From a virus: DNA of 49,763 nucleotides. The DNA lies in IMG/VR virus record IMGVR_UViG_3300035034_000371, positions 1 through 49,763 of that record. One strand, written 5' to 3'. Position 1 is the stretch's first letter. Each line of letters begins with the position of its first letter. The position numbers were made by a program, and so were the translations under genes. Below, one piece after another: positions 7,048-15,420 of this stretch. The notes beneath the pieces are model-generated. The model had not been told where the DNA came from. It was given only the letters and a program-made list of their open reading frames with translations, and made no database searches.

Positions 7048-8281
7048 GAAAACCACTACACAAGTCGCAGCAACCAAGCTACACACCAAACCGGCTCTAC
7101 ATACTATGCTATACGGCGGCAGTAGGTCTGGGAAGACTTTTATAAGCGTCCGGAATATACTGTTACGTGCGCTAAAATGCAAAAGCAGACACTTAATACT
7201 GAGACTAAGGTTTAATCATTTAATTACATCTGTATGGCACGACACCTTGCCTAAAGTGATAGATTTGTGCTTTAAAGGGTTAGAAATTAAATGGAATAAA
7301 TCTGCGTACTTTATAGAATTTGCTAATGGGTCGCAGATATGGTTTGGAGGCTTGGATGACAAGGCAAGAGTAGAGAAAATCTTAGGTAACGAATACTCCA
7401 CTATATATTTAAATGAATGTTCGCAGTTATCTTACGACGCTATAAATGTAGCTATTACCAGGTTGGCAGAAAAAACCGAATTAAATTTAAAAATGTATTA
7501 CGATTGCAACCCTCCTAGCAAAAGCCACTGGACATATAAGCTTTTTAAATTAAAGAAAGACCCAGTAACTAATGAAGCTTTAAATAACCCTGAAGATTAC
7601 GACAGTATTTTAATGAACCCTAAAGACAACATAGAGAATATAGGGGACTCCTATATCGACCGAGTTTTGAAGTCTTTAAGCAAAAAAGATAGATTAAGAT
7701 TTGAATTAGGAGAATTTACTAGTGACACTGAGGGAGCGCTATGGAATTTAGATCTAATAATAAAAGCCCAAGCGATAGAACCTTTTGAAGCTTCTAATAT
7801 TGTGGTATCCGTAGATCCTGCAGTAACCAACAACGAAGACTCTGACTTAACAGGTATAATAGTGTTAGAAAGTAACGGTAAACAGGCTAATATCTTAGCG
7901 GATTATTCTTTAAAAGCCTCCCCTAACGAGTGGGCTACGGTGGTTATTAATGTTTATGAAAAATATCAAGCTAACTACATAGTCGCTGAAGTTAACCAAG
8001 GTGGAGATCTTGTAGAAAGTATATTAAAATCTAAGAACAATAATATAATAGTGAAAAAAGTTAGGGCTAGCAAGGGGAAATTCGCAAGAGCGGAACCTAC
8101 TTTAGCCCTTTACGAACAGAATAAAATACACCACGCCCCAGGGTTAAGCAAGCTAGAAGAAGAAATGACGGATTACACGCCGCATAACAGCAAGAAGTCC
8201 CCTGACAGATTAGATGCGTTAGTGTGGGGGCTTACCGACACCATATTAGACCGTAAAGAACAGAGAGTTTTTGTATTATGA
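7034..8281 (+). CDS. terL: Terminase large subunit (ATPase/nuclease)
   Basis: A 415-residue packaging motor. Walker A is GGSRSGKT (residues 28-35) and Walker B is STIYLNECSQLSY. The C-terminal RNase H-like nuclease shows VVSVDPAVTNNEDSD, the AEVNQGG strand and the final DRLDALVWG acidic motif. Length and motif order fit phage large terminases of the PBSX/terminase_6 kind. It overlaps the small subunit at its start and shares ATGA with the portal gene at its end. The TGA stop in that overlap is one of many that argue for the standard genetic code. Confidence 0.93.
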   Translation: MPSFKKTTTQVAATKLHTKPALHTMLYGGSRSGKTFISVRNILLRALKCKSRHLILRLRFNHLITSVWHDTLPKVIDLCFKGLEIKWNKSAYFIEFANGSQIWFGGLDDKARVEKILGNEYSTIYLNECSQLSYDAINVAITRLAEKTELNLKMYYDCNPPSKSHWTYKLFKLKKDPVTNEALNNPEDYDSILMNPKDNIENIGDSYIDRVLKSLSKKDRLRFELGEFTSDTEGALWNLDLIIKAQAIEPFEASNIVVSVDPAVTNNEDSDLTGIIVLESNGKQANILADYSLKASPNEWATVVINVYEKYQANYIVAEVNQGGDLVESILKSKNNNIIVKKVRASKGKFARAEPTLALYEQNKIHHAPGLSKLEEEMTDYTPHNSKKSPDRLDALVWGLTDTILDRKEQRVFVL

Positions 8282-9576
8282 TTAAATTTTTTAAGCGTAA
8301 AAAGTCCAACGATATAACCCCGAGACATGACCCGGGGTCTTTTTACGACCACTTGGTAGGCACCCGAAATTATGATCTTAGTTTTAGCCTATTGATAGAA
8401 TATTACGAAACTTGTTCTCCCGTAGCCGACGCTATAGACAGGATATGTAAAGCATTCTCCAACTTACAGCCCTACCTATTTGACAAGCATACCAATGAAT
8501 TTGTAGACACCCCTATATTTGAAGTTCTAGATAACCCTAATCTTTATATGACTAGGCATCAATTTTTATTCAACATAGCAGCTACTTATTTAATTACAGG
8601 TAATTTGTTCTTAACCGCTACGGGGCTAACAAAATTACAAGGGTTAAATTATGTAGAGTCACAGTATCTTACCTTGCACAAAGATCACAGAGGGTTTGCG
8701 AACAAGGTATACGTTTCTAAATCCTACCAGACTAATACTTATACTTTTAACGACAAAACGGAATTCTACATAAGCGGTAACAATATAACTCGGGCGACTT
8801 TAGCCCAGGCGTACAACCCGAAAGGACTCCAAGACACTTCCAATTTTGGGACATCGAAATTAGCTGCTATAAGTAAAGAAATTGAACAGTACAGGCTCGT
8901 AGCTGATCATAATATAAGCCTGTTAGGTAAGGGTGCTAAAGTAAGCGGCATATTAAGCACCAGCAGCTTATCTGACGACCAATACGAACGCATGAAGTCC
9001 CAAGTCAACAATTATTTTTCTGGGGCGGCTAACGCAGGTAGAGTAATGGTTCTGGAAAACGGACTTAATTTCTCCAACGCTACTATGTCCAATACTGATA
9101 TGGACTACAAGACTATGCGAAGCGCAGTAGAAATGTCGATATATAAACGCCTAGAAATACCTACAGCCTTAATAAATGAGTCGTCTATGACATATAGTAA
9201 CCTAGAAGTCGCTAATTTGATGCTGTTTGACAGTGCGGTTCTACCTTTGGCGGATACGCTGTACCAACATCTACAAGACCTGATATTCTCGTTCTATAAA
9301 CTGGACTCATCTAGGTATAAGGTAACTTATGACGTCAACGAAATCCCAGCTTTACGGTTCAGAAACACCCAAATAATCAAAGAAAAGGCCTCTACCGGAG
9401 CTTACACCTACAACGAAATACGTCAAATGTTTGGCGACAACAAGCTAATGGAAGGAGGTGACGATGTGTATATAACCTCTACCCAAGTACCTGCAGGAGG
9501 AGATTACGCAGATGACACAACCGACACAACCGACACAACCGACACAACCGACACAACCGACACAACCGACAAATAG
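8278..9576 (+). CDS. Portal protein (HK97-type)
   Basis: A 432-residue portal that forms the ring through which DNA enters the capsid. Family-like stretches are AVADAIDRICKAFSNLQPYLFD-like near the N-terminus (here PVADAIDRICKAFSNLQPY), NIAATYLITGNLFL, the clip-side MVLENGLNF and KRLEIPTALINES, and EIRQMFGDNKLMEGGDDVYI near the end, as in HK97-like portals. The C-terminus ends in a run of Asp-Thr-Thr units encoded by a 9-bp tandem repeat. That repeat also encodes the N-terminus of the next gene in another frame. Confidence 0.9.
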   Translation: MIKFFKRKKSNDITPRHDPGSFYDHLVGTRNYDLSFSLLIEYYETCSPVADAIDRICKAFSNLQPYLFDKHTNEFVDTPIFEVLDNPNLYMTRHQFLFNIAATYLITGNLFLTATGLTKLQGLNYVESQYLTLHKDHRGFANKVYVSKSYQTNTYTFNDKTEFYISGNNITRATLAQAYNPKGLQDTSNFGTSKLAAISKEIEQYRLVADHNISLLGKGAKVSGILSTSSLSDDQYERMKSQVNNYFSGAANAGRVMVLENGLNFSNATMSNTDMDYKTMRSAVEMSIYKRLEIPTALINESSMTYSNLEVANLMLFDSAVLPLADTLYQHLQDLIFSFYKLDSSRYKVTYDVNEIPALRFRNTQIIKEKASTGAYTYNEIRQMFGDNKLMEGGDDVYITSTQVPAGGDYADDTTDTTDTTDTTDTTDTTDK

Positions 9577-10318
9577 ACAATTAGCTATGGCGCACAATAG
9601 TGACAAATCTAAGAAAATTAAGTACGAAACAGGCTTAATAATCGTGATGCGGAGATTTTTTAAGAAAGTAGCTAATGACCTGGAAAAAGCTTACGCGTCA
9701 AATCAACAAATCATAGACCCTGTAATATACTCCGAAGAACTTTACAACCTCTTACGCCAACACTATTTAAAAGTTCAAAAATATTTCAGCACTTATGTAT
9801 ATCAAACACAATTAAGCCCTGGTCAACAAAAATTAGTCAAAGAAAATTCACAAGCTTACGAATATGCTTTGTTAGCCCAAATACCCTCACGGATAAAATT
9901 TATAATAAATACCATAAAGAAAGATATTGCTTTACTTTTTAAAAATAACGCGTTAGAATTAACTCCTAATACTTTTAAAAAGTTATTTTTGCAAGCAGCT
10001 TTTTGGAGAGCCAAACTAATAGGAATTACCGAAACCCAGAATGCCGCCGAATTAAAGAAGCATACCCAAGCCCAATATATATCGGTAGGTTTAGGTATAA
10101 AGCTACTTAAAGTATGGTTCACTATACTGGACGGTCGTGAAAGACCCTGGCATGGTGCGGTGTCCTTACAAAGAACTAGAGGAGACGGATTGTTTACAGT
10201 AGCAGGACAATTTTTATTGCATCCCGGGGATATCACCCATGGAGCTACCGCAGCTAACATATGTAATTGCAGGTGCTCCGCCTTATATTTTTCAGCATCA
10301 CCAATGAACAAGGTTTAA
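9512..10318 (+). CDS. MuF-like head morphogenesis protein
   Basis: A 268-residue minor head protein of the SPP1 gp7/Mu gpF kind, usually attached to the portal inside the procapsid. The diagnostic part is the C-terminus: WFTILDGRERPWHGAV, then FLLHPGDITHGATA and the closing NICNCRC motif. The start at 9512 overlaps the portal by 65 bases and is supported by AGGAGGAG nine bases upstream. It makes the N-terminus a Thr-Gln-Pro repeat read from the same DNA that encodes Asp-Thr-Thr in the portal. An internal ATG at MAHNSD is a weaker alternative. Confidence 0.82.
   Translation: MTQPTQPTQPTQPTQPTQPTNRQLAMAHNSDKSKKIKYETGLIIVMRRFFKKVANDLEKAYASNQQIIDPVIYSEELYNLLRQHYLKVQKYFSTYVYQTQLSPGQQKLVKENSQAYEYALLAQIPSRIKFIINTIKKDIALLFKNNALELTPNTFKKLFLQAAFWRAKLIGITETQNAAELKKHTQAQYISVGLGIKLLKVWFTILDGRERPWHGAVSLQRTRGDGLFTVAGQFLLHPGDITHGATAANICNCRCSALYFSASPMNKV
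9514..9567 (+). repeat. Six tandem 9-bp repeats (GACACAACC) coding in two frames
   Basis: Six perfect copies of GACACAACC followed by a partial GAC. In the portal frame each unit is Asp-Thr-Thr; in the MuF frame it is Thr-Gln-Pro. Because the unit is a multiple of three, gain or loss by slippage keeps both frames open, so length variation between isolates is likely. Confidence 0.95.
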
Positions 10319-10326
10319 CACAATCT

Positions 10327-11364
10327 ATGGAACAAATAGTAAAAAATTGTACGAATATATTTGATATCAAGGGTATGGACACCGACTCACCTTTTGTAAC
10401 GGTAGAGGGGTATTGCACCACTTATAATTCCGCTGATCTATGCGGAGACATCATGAAACCCGGGGCATTCACAGCTTCCTTAAAGTCTTTTAGTCCAATT
10501 CTTTTGTGGCAACACGACCATTCTCAACCGTTAGGTACTACTGAATTTATCGACGATGACAAAGGGCTATATATGATAGCTAAGATGCCTAAGAAAGATA
10601 GTTTTGTATCTAATAGAGTTCTTCCTCAGCTAGAAACACGCACGGTTAAAAGCTTTTCGATAGGGATCAACTATCGTAGAGACTGGGTCACTCCTATCTC
10701 AAGTGGCGTAGAAGTTAATAGAGCTAACCTCCAAGAGGTATCTTTAGTTACGTTCCCAGCTAACCCTGATGCACTAATAGGAGCTATCAGTAAATCCGTT
10801 AAGACGGAAGCTACTTTACATATAGCTTCTGTAGACACCTTATGGGATAGCGAAAAAGCTATACACAATATACGCAGTTTTACAGGTTCGCTGGAAACTC
10901 CAAGTTCTGAATACAAGAAATCTTTTTTATGGTATGACGATAAGCTACCTAATGACTTCACTTCTTATAAATTCCCATTCACAGATGTCGTGGATGGTGA
11001 GATTAAAGCTATACCAGAGGCGCTGAGCATAGCCACCGGGATACTTAATGACGCTAAAACTAAGTCAGCAGGAGTCAATCCTGACGACTTATCACATATG
11101 CGAGATATAGTATCAAGTTATTACGCTAAGATGGGGCGCTCAGACCCCTTTGAAAGCAAGAAATGGGTAACTATAGACGACGTGAAGAATATTACTAATA
11201 GGAGGGACTATGAGTGTATACTAAGAGAGTTAGGATGTACTAAAAACGCAAGTGTATATCTTGCAAATAAATTAAATTTGCCAGCTATCGCAACCTCTGA
11301 AAAAGATGAAGAGATTAAAAATACTTTAGAGATATTACATAGTATTAATTTAAGTTTAACCTAA
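10327..11364 (+). CDS. Prohead maturation protease (HK97 family, S78-like) with C-terminal extension
   Basis: Serine protease that trims the capsid and scaffold during head maturation. From the start at 10327 (346 aa) the catalytic residues appear as H63 in LLWQHDHSQPLG and S111 in VKSFSIGINY. LQEVSLVTFPANPDA is the usual closing motif of the protease domain. The C-terminal half (SEYKKSFLWYDDKLPNDFTSYKFPF and later DDLSHMRDIVSSYYAKMG) is an extra domain seen in some prohead proteases. An upstream ATG at 10267 would overlap MuF by 52 bases without a ribosome site, so 10327 is preferred. Confidence 0.87.
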   Translation: MEQIVKNCTNIFDIKGMDTDSPFVTVEGYCTTYNSADLCGDIMKPGAFTASLKSFSPILLWQHDHSQPLGTTEFIDDDKGLYMIAKMPKKDSFVSNRVLPQLETRTVKSFSIGINYRRDWVTPISSGVEVNRANLQEVSLVTFPANPDALIGAISKSVKTEATLHIASVDTLWDSEKAIHNIRSFTGSLETPSSEYKKSFLWYDDKLPNDFTSYKFPFTDVVDGEIKAIPEALSIATGILNDAKTKSAGVNPDDLSHMRDIVSSYYAKMGRSDPFESKKWVTIDDVKNITNRRDYECILRELGCTKNASVYLANKLNLPAIATSEKDEEIKNTLEILHSINLSLT

Positions 11365-11381
11365 TATAGAGTATAATATAA

Positions 11382-11409
11382 TTGATAGTTAGTATAAGAG
11401 AGTTATATT
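11382..11409 (+). promoter_or_regulatory. Possible promoter ahead of the major capsid gene
   Basis: TTGATA (11382-11387), 16-bp spacer, TATATT (11404-11409), each five of six to the sigma-70 consensus, within a 105-base gap between protease and capsid genes. It could boost capsid expression. It is AT-rich sequence, so a chance match is possible. Confidence 0.4.
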
Positions 11410-11469
11410 AGTTTGATTTTTGTAGCAATACCCAACGCAGACACCCACAAAGACAACTAGGAGTAACAA

Positions 11470-12702
11470 ATGAGTACCGACAACACTACACATGACATGG
11501 CTAAAGCGTTAAAAGACGTACGTGAAATAGCTGAAAAACTTAATGGACACGACTACTTGAATAGAGAAGACGCCAACAAGTTAGAAACGCAGCAAAAAAG
11601 CCTAAACGATAAATTAGACGCGCACCAAGAATTATCTAACGAATTGGTCGCTAAGACTAAAGCTCAAGAAGAAGCCATAAAATCTTATGAGGTTAAGATG
11701 GATATCCTTGAAAAGCAATTATGCAACATGGGTACAGGTAATCCTGACTACCAACAAAAATCTAAAAGCCTACACGCTTTGGAAAATTATATCCAACAAA
11801 TAAACGGCGGTAAACTTTCTGCTGACACCAAATCTTATCTTCGCACGGACAACAACCCCCAAGGAGGTTTCTTAGTCACCCCTGCTGACTACGAAAATGA
11901 AATACTTAAACCTATTGAACTCTTATCTCCTATACGTCAATTGGCTAAGAAACGCCGCATCAATACTCTAGAAGCTAAGAGTGTAGTAAGAGCGACTAAT
12001 GTTGAAGTATACTGGAAAGGCGAGGGTGAAAAAGGTAATTCTTATACACCTACCTATGGTGAAGTTACGATACCAGTTAAATCTCAATTTGCAAGAGTAC
12101 TACTGACTAACGAACTTCTGTATGACTCGATGTTTGATATCCGTAACGAGGTTATGACTGATATCAATGAACAGTTTGCAGTTAAAGAAGGAGAAGCTTT
12201 TGTTAATGGTACAGGTGTAAATTCTCCTATAGGATATATGTCACCTCAAGCTAAAGTAGCTAGAAGAGAGTCTGGAGGTGCTGGAACTTTTAATGGCGAC
12301 GACCTGATCCAAATGGCGGCTGATATAAAAACTGGCTATAAACCTGTGTACGGAGCTAGTAAACCTGTAATGGCATATCTACGTACTCTAAAAGCTACAG
12401 GTTCTGGGCAATATTTATTTGATCAAGGTAATTTAGCCGCAGGTACACCTAACGTAGTCAATGGATACCCTCTAATAGAAATAGCAGATATGTCTAATAC
12501 GGTATCTTTTGCTACAGGACAAGAACCCGTAGTATTTGCAGATTTTAGTAAAATGTACGAAGTTATAGACTCCTTCCAAGCTATCATAACTAACAACCCT
12601 TATTCGCTGAGCGATCAAGGTATGTTTGTACTAACTATACAAAGATTTGTCGGTGGTAACGTAATTATGCCTGAAGCCGGTGTGATACTAAAAATTAAAT
12701 AA
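11470..12702 (+). CDS. Major capsid protein (HK97 fold) with N-terminal delta/scaffold domain
   Basis: A 410-residue HK97-type coat protein. The first ~100 residues are charged and coiled-coil-like (KALKDVREIAEKLNG to KSYEVKMDILEKQL), as in the delta domain that scaffolds assembly and is removed by the upstream protease. The mature shell begins around NNPQGGFLVTPADYENEI, followed by SPIRQLAKKRRI, the E-loop/A-domain stretch and the typical GTGVNSPIGYMS. The ribosome site AGGAG precedes ATG 11470. Position after portal, MuF and protease is the canonical HK97 order. Confidence 0.92.
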   Translation: MSTDNTTHDMAKALKDVREIAEKLNGHDYLNREDANKLETQQKSLNDKLDAHQELSNELVAKTKAQEEAIKSYEVKMDILEKQLCNMGTGNPDYQQKSKSLHALENYIQQINGGKLSADTKSYLRTDNNPQGGFLVTPADYENEILKPIELLSPIRQLAKKRRINTLEAKSVVRATNVEVYWKGEGEKGNSYTPTYGEVTIPVKSQFARVLLTNELLYDSMFDIRNEVMTDINEQFAVKEGEAFVNGTGVNSPIGYMSPQAKVARRESGGAGTFNGDDLIQMAADIKTGYKPVYGASKPVMAYLRTLKATGSGQYLFDQGNLAAGTPNVVNGYPLIEIADMSNTVSFATGQEPVVFADFSKMYEVIDSFQAIITNNPYSLSDQGMFVLTIQRFVGGNVIMPEAGVILKIK

Positions 12703-12735
12703 TTGAAACTAGAAAAACTTAAAGGAGATTAGCCC

Positions 12736-13074
12736 ATGGCTAGTAAAGATTTTAAAACTAATGCAGCAGTAGAACCGGTAGTATTAGACACCACTATAAT
12801 AGACACCCACGATTGCGAAGCTCTAACGTTCGCGTTTTCTAACGCTGCGGCTTCCGTTGTAGTGATCACCGAGGGCGACGACTCTGCGCTTGCTGATGGA
12901 GTTGAAGCTGATACGTCTTGGATAATAGGCGACTTAACTTTTACCGCTGACGGGACTCAGTTGCTAGGGTATGTAGGTAAGAAGCGCTACGTTAAAATAA
13001 ACATAACAGACCCTGTGGCTAATACTTCTGTATTTGCTATCAAGTCGTCGTTGCATTTTGCTCCTTCAGCTTAA
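12736..13074 (+). CDS. Small structural protein after capsid, possible head decoration protein (112 aa)
   Basis: A compact strand-rich protein without cysteine pairs or charged helices, started behind AAGGAGATT. Sequence such as LTFAFSNAAASVVVITEGDD and YVGKKRYVKINITD resembles the small beta-sandwich decoration or fibre-base proteins often encoded directly after HK97-type capsid genes. Placement and composition support a virion role; the exact role is inferred. Confidence 0.6.
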   Translation: MASKDFKTNAAVEPVVLDTTIIDTHDCEALTFAFSNAAASVVVITEGDDSALADGVEADTSWIIGDLTFTADGTQLLGYVGKKRYVKINITDPVANTSVFAIKSSLHFAPSA

Positions 13075-13092
13075 CTTATAAAAGGCTCTTAT

Positions 13093-13332
13093 ATGTATAA
13101 AATTATAAAAGGTTTTCACATTTTAGAAAAAGAAACCGGTAAGATGTTAAAATTTACTGGGAGTATGGTAGGTAAACTGTCATCAGGTCTAGACAACCTG
13201 GGTACGGAAATTCTAGAGCACCTAGAAGCTCAGAAATTTATAGCCCGCCACACCCAGGAGGACACAGCTAAGCCCACAGCTAAGAACACAGCTAAGGACA
13301 CAGCTAAGGCTCCCCAAACCAATTCAAACTAA
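13093..13332 (+). CDS. Small structural/connector-region protein with Thr-Ala-Lys repeats (79 aa)
   Basis: A basic small protein between the decoration-like protein and the connectors. Residues 1-55 form a compact domain (IIKGFHILEKETGKMLKFTG), and the tail is a low-complexity run of D/P/N-T-A-K units from a 12-bp tandem repeat. Phages often have a small protein of this size here. No function is recognised. Confidence 0.65.
   Translation: MYKIIKGFHILEKETGKMLKFTGSMVGKLSSGLDNLGTEILEHLEAQKFIARHTQEDTAKPTAKNTAKDTAKAPQTNSN
13261..13308 (+). repeat. Four tandem 12-bp repeats (NNCACAGCTAAG)
   Basis: Units GACACAGCTAAG, CCCACAGCTAAG, AACACAGCTAAG and GACACAGCTAAG in tandem, encoding x-Thr-Ala-Lys four times at the C-terminus of the 79-residue protein. 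The codons are identical apart from the first two bases of each unit, which suggests recent expansion. Confidence 0.9.
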
Positions 13333-13347
13333 GAGGTAAAGAAAGCC

Positions 13348-13926
13348 ATGGCAGAGATACTTGACGTGTGCGTATACAGTGATAATGCAGGGTATAAGAT
13401 GACCCAGGGTCAGCTGACAGATTATAGCAAGCCCTTTACATGGTATTGCACTTATGGCGTCCCCTATTACCTAGGTCAACATGGAGTTATGAGTGTTATT
13501 CCAGGAGCACTACCCGACACCATAGACGCTCGTTCTTTTTACGAAGGATATATGGGAGGTGCTATATATTGGCGCGACCAATATAAATATTACTGGCAGC
13601 GAATAGAAGTTATACAACCCTGTCATCCTCTTGTGCAGGGGTTAAGCTGTACTCAGCTAGAAGATATAGGTGTATTCCCTAAAGGGTTGCATCAGTGTAA
13701 CATATGGTTTGATAACGACTACCGTATATACTATCTATACACTTTGATGGCTCTTAATAGTGATGTATTTAACGGTTCTGTCAAAAGTACAAGCCTAAAA
13801 GATGTTATCGCAGCGATATATGGTACAGGTGTTCATCCGTCGTTTAAAGGCAAAGAAATAGAGATAAACCTGGAAACTGATAGACCTGTAACCTCTGCTG
13901 ACAAAAAATCTTCTAAGAAAAAATAA
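13348..13926 (+). CDS. Hypothetical structural protein (192 aa)
   Basis: A Tyr/Trp-rich protein (AIYWRDQYKYYWQRIEV; NIWFDNDYRIYYLYTL) between capsid and connector genes, with a lysine/serine-rich C-terminus. It is likely a virion component because it sits in the head-completion module and starts behind an AGAGGTAAAGAAAG ribosome site. I do not recognise its family. No lytic-enzyme catalytic motif is visible. Confidence 0.7.
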   Translation: MAEILDVCVYSDNAGYKMTQGQLTDYSKPFTWYCTYGVPYYLGQHGVMSVIPGALPDTIDARSFYEGYMGGAIYWRDQYKYYWQRIEVIQPCHPLVQGLSCTQLEDIGVFPKGLHQCNIWFDNDYRIYYLYTLMALNSDVFNGSVKSTSLKDVIAAIYGTGVHPSFKGKEIEINLETDRPVTSADKKSSKKK

Positions 13927-13937
13927 GGTAAATTATA

Positions 13938-14570
13938 ATGGTTCACCTCACCAGGGCGTACACGTACAAAGTATTATCTTCGGTAGACACCTTACCTATA
14001 GGATTTCTAGAAGAAATAAAAAACTATCTGAAAATAAGCCTAGATATGTTAGACGATGACGCGCTATTGACTCGCATAACTCTAGGTGTCTTACGCTACA
14101 TAGAACAGTACACTAAACGAACAATATTAACTAAAGACTTCTTAACGTACCGAGACAATTTTAATTACAGGTATATAGAACTGAAGCGTTCTCCTTTTCA
14201 GTCCTTAGAAGTGTTTAGTTATACTGATTTGACAGGAGTGGTACAAACAGTAGACCCAAGTTTATACTATACTACATTCGAAACAGACTATAGTAAAATA
14301 ATAGTGACCCCAGGAGAGATTTTACCTACTGATGTCGCTTGTAAGTTACAGTCAATACAGATACAATTTAAAGCAGGTTATGGAGATACGGTAGACGATA
14401 TCCCTCTAGATATACTACTAGCTATGTACCAACTAATCGCAGATCTGTACAATAATAGAGGAGATTGTTCGGTAAGTTCGTCTTCTTCAGCGGCATGTAG
14501 TTGCAGCGGGCTATTAAACTCTACTTCAAAAGGTTTGTTAGACCCTTACCGGATACTGAATATATGGTAG
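13938..14570 (+). CDS. Head-tail connector, gp6-like
   Basis: A 210-residue protein of the HK97 gp6/SPP1 gp15 connector type that forms the ring below the portal. The pattern is an N-terminal helical part (EEIKNYLKISLDMLDDDALLTRITLGVLRYIEQYTKRTI), then strands and FKAGYGDTVDDIPLDILLAMYQLIADLYNNRGD, which is close to the family signature. The C-terminus has an unusual Ser/Cys-rich stretch (SVSSSSSAACSCSG) before the final helix. The stop overlaps the start of the next gene (ATGGTAG). Confidence 0.8.
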   Translation: MVHLTRAYTYKVLSSVDTLPIGFLEEIKNYLKISLDMLDDDALLTRITLGVLRYIEQYTKRTILTKDFLTYRDNFNYRYIELKRSPFQSLEVFSYTDLTGVVQTVDPSLYYTTFETDYSKIIVTPGEILPTDVACKLQSIQIQFKAGYGDTVDDIPLDILLAMYQLIADLYNNRGDCSVSSSSSAACSCSGLLNSTSKGLLDPYRILNIW

Positions 14571-14953
14571 CTTGCACAAAGATAGTAATTACAAAACCTA
14601 AAATATGCCTAGGAGATCTGAACAAAAAAATCACCTTGTACACTAGACCTATAAATGCTCCGTTTAGAAATAGTCCTGATATTACTTATGATTACGTAGT
14701 TGTGGCTAATGTATGGGCGTCTATACAGTCTTTACAAGGTGATTTTTTAATGGATGGGGTGGCTAGAGATAATACTCCTACCGATAAGATCTATATAAGG
14801 TACAGGAAAGATATAAGCTCTATAAATTGGTTAGGGTACAATGGTTATTATTATAATATACTAAGATCTCAAAACATTAATGGTGACAATGAGTATCTCA
14901 GTTTATTATGCGTTAATACAGGTAAAGATACTAAAACAGCGGCTTCGGTATGA
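14564..14953 (+). CDS. Head-tail joining protein (adaptor, Phage_H_T_join-like)
   Basis: About 129 residues from ATG 14564, which overlaps the connector's stop. The domain begins with CLGDLNKKITLYTRP and continues with VVVANVWASIQSLQG and YIRYRKDISSINWLGYNGYYYNI, the usual barrel of SPP1 gp16/HK97 gp9-like joining proteins. A longer reading from 14501 adds residues with no ribosome site and is not preferred. It ends in an ATGA overlap with the gp10-like gene. Confidence 0.78.
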   Translation: MVACTKIVITKPKICLGDLNKKITLYTRPINAPFRNSPDITYDYVVVANVWASIQSLQGDFLMDGVARDNTPTDKIYIRYRKDISSINWLGYNGYYYNILRSQNINGDNEYLSLLCVNTGKDTKTAASV

Positions 14954-15420
14954 GCATAGAGTCGGACTTCAGCAATTCTTTTGTACTTAACGAAGTAGGT
15001 TATTTGAAGAAGAAGACTAAAACCGGTATAAACAACGCTTTTCAAAATTTAGGCGGTAAACTCGTGAGTACTAGCTACAGGTTAATTGAAGAAACTAAAA
15101 GAGCTCCTTGGTCATATAGGGTTAAGATACGAGGCAGTTACGTGACTCATCACCCATCTATGCCTAACCACCCAGCCGCAGAGATGACTGGTAAACTTAA
15201 GAGATCTATAGGTTTTATCAATAGTGGTTCCAGGTTAGAATTCGGAGCTGGCAATAATCTGGATAGGAACAATACAGACTCGGTACATTACGCTAGATAT
15301 GTGGAGTTAGGTACAAGTAAAATGATAAAAAGACCTTACCTAAAGCCCTCTATAACTTCTAACGAAAGTGAGGCTTATAAAGACCTTAAATTCCAAATAA
15401 AACGGGAGCTGAACAAATGA
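14950..15420 (+). CDS. HK97 gp10-like neck/tail-completion protein
   Basis: A 156-residue protein matching the gp10 pattern. It has a basic N-terminal half, GKLKRSIGF in the middle, and the signature YARYVELGTSKMIKRPYLKPSI near the C-terminus. These proteins sit at the head-tail neck. It is translationally coupled at both ends by ATGA overlaps (14950-14953 and 15417-15420). Confidence 0.85.
   Translation: MSIESDFSNSFVLNEVGYLKKKTKTGINNAFQNLGGKLVSTSYRLIEETKRAPWSYRVKIRGSYVTHHPSMPNHPAAEMTGKLKRSIGFINSGSRLEFGAGNNLDRNNTDSVHYARYVELGTSKMIKRPYLKPSITSNESEAYKDLKFQIKRELNK

Noticed and set aside
9514-9567. Short tandem array as a CRISPR
   Set aside because: The 9-bp units have no spacers and are coding in two frames.
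9592-9600. Internal start for the MuF-like protein at MAHNSD
   Set aside because: The upstream ATG at 9512 has a strong AGGAGGAG site at good spacing, while the internal ATG has none.
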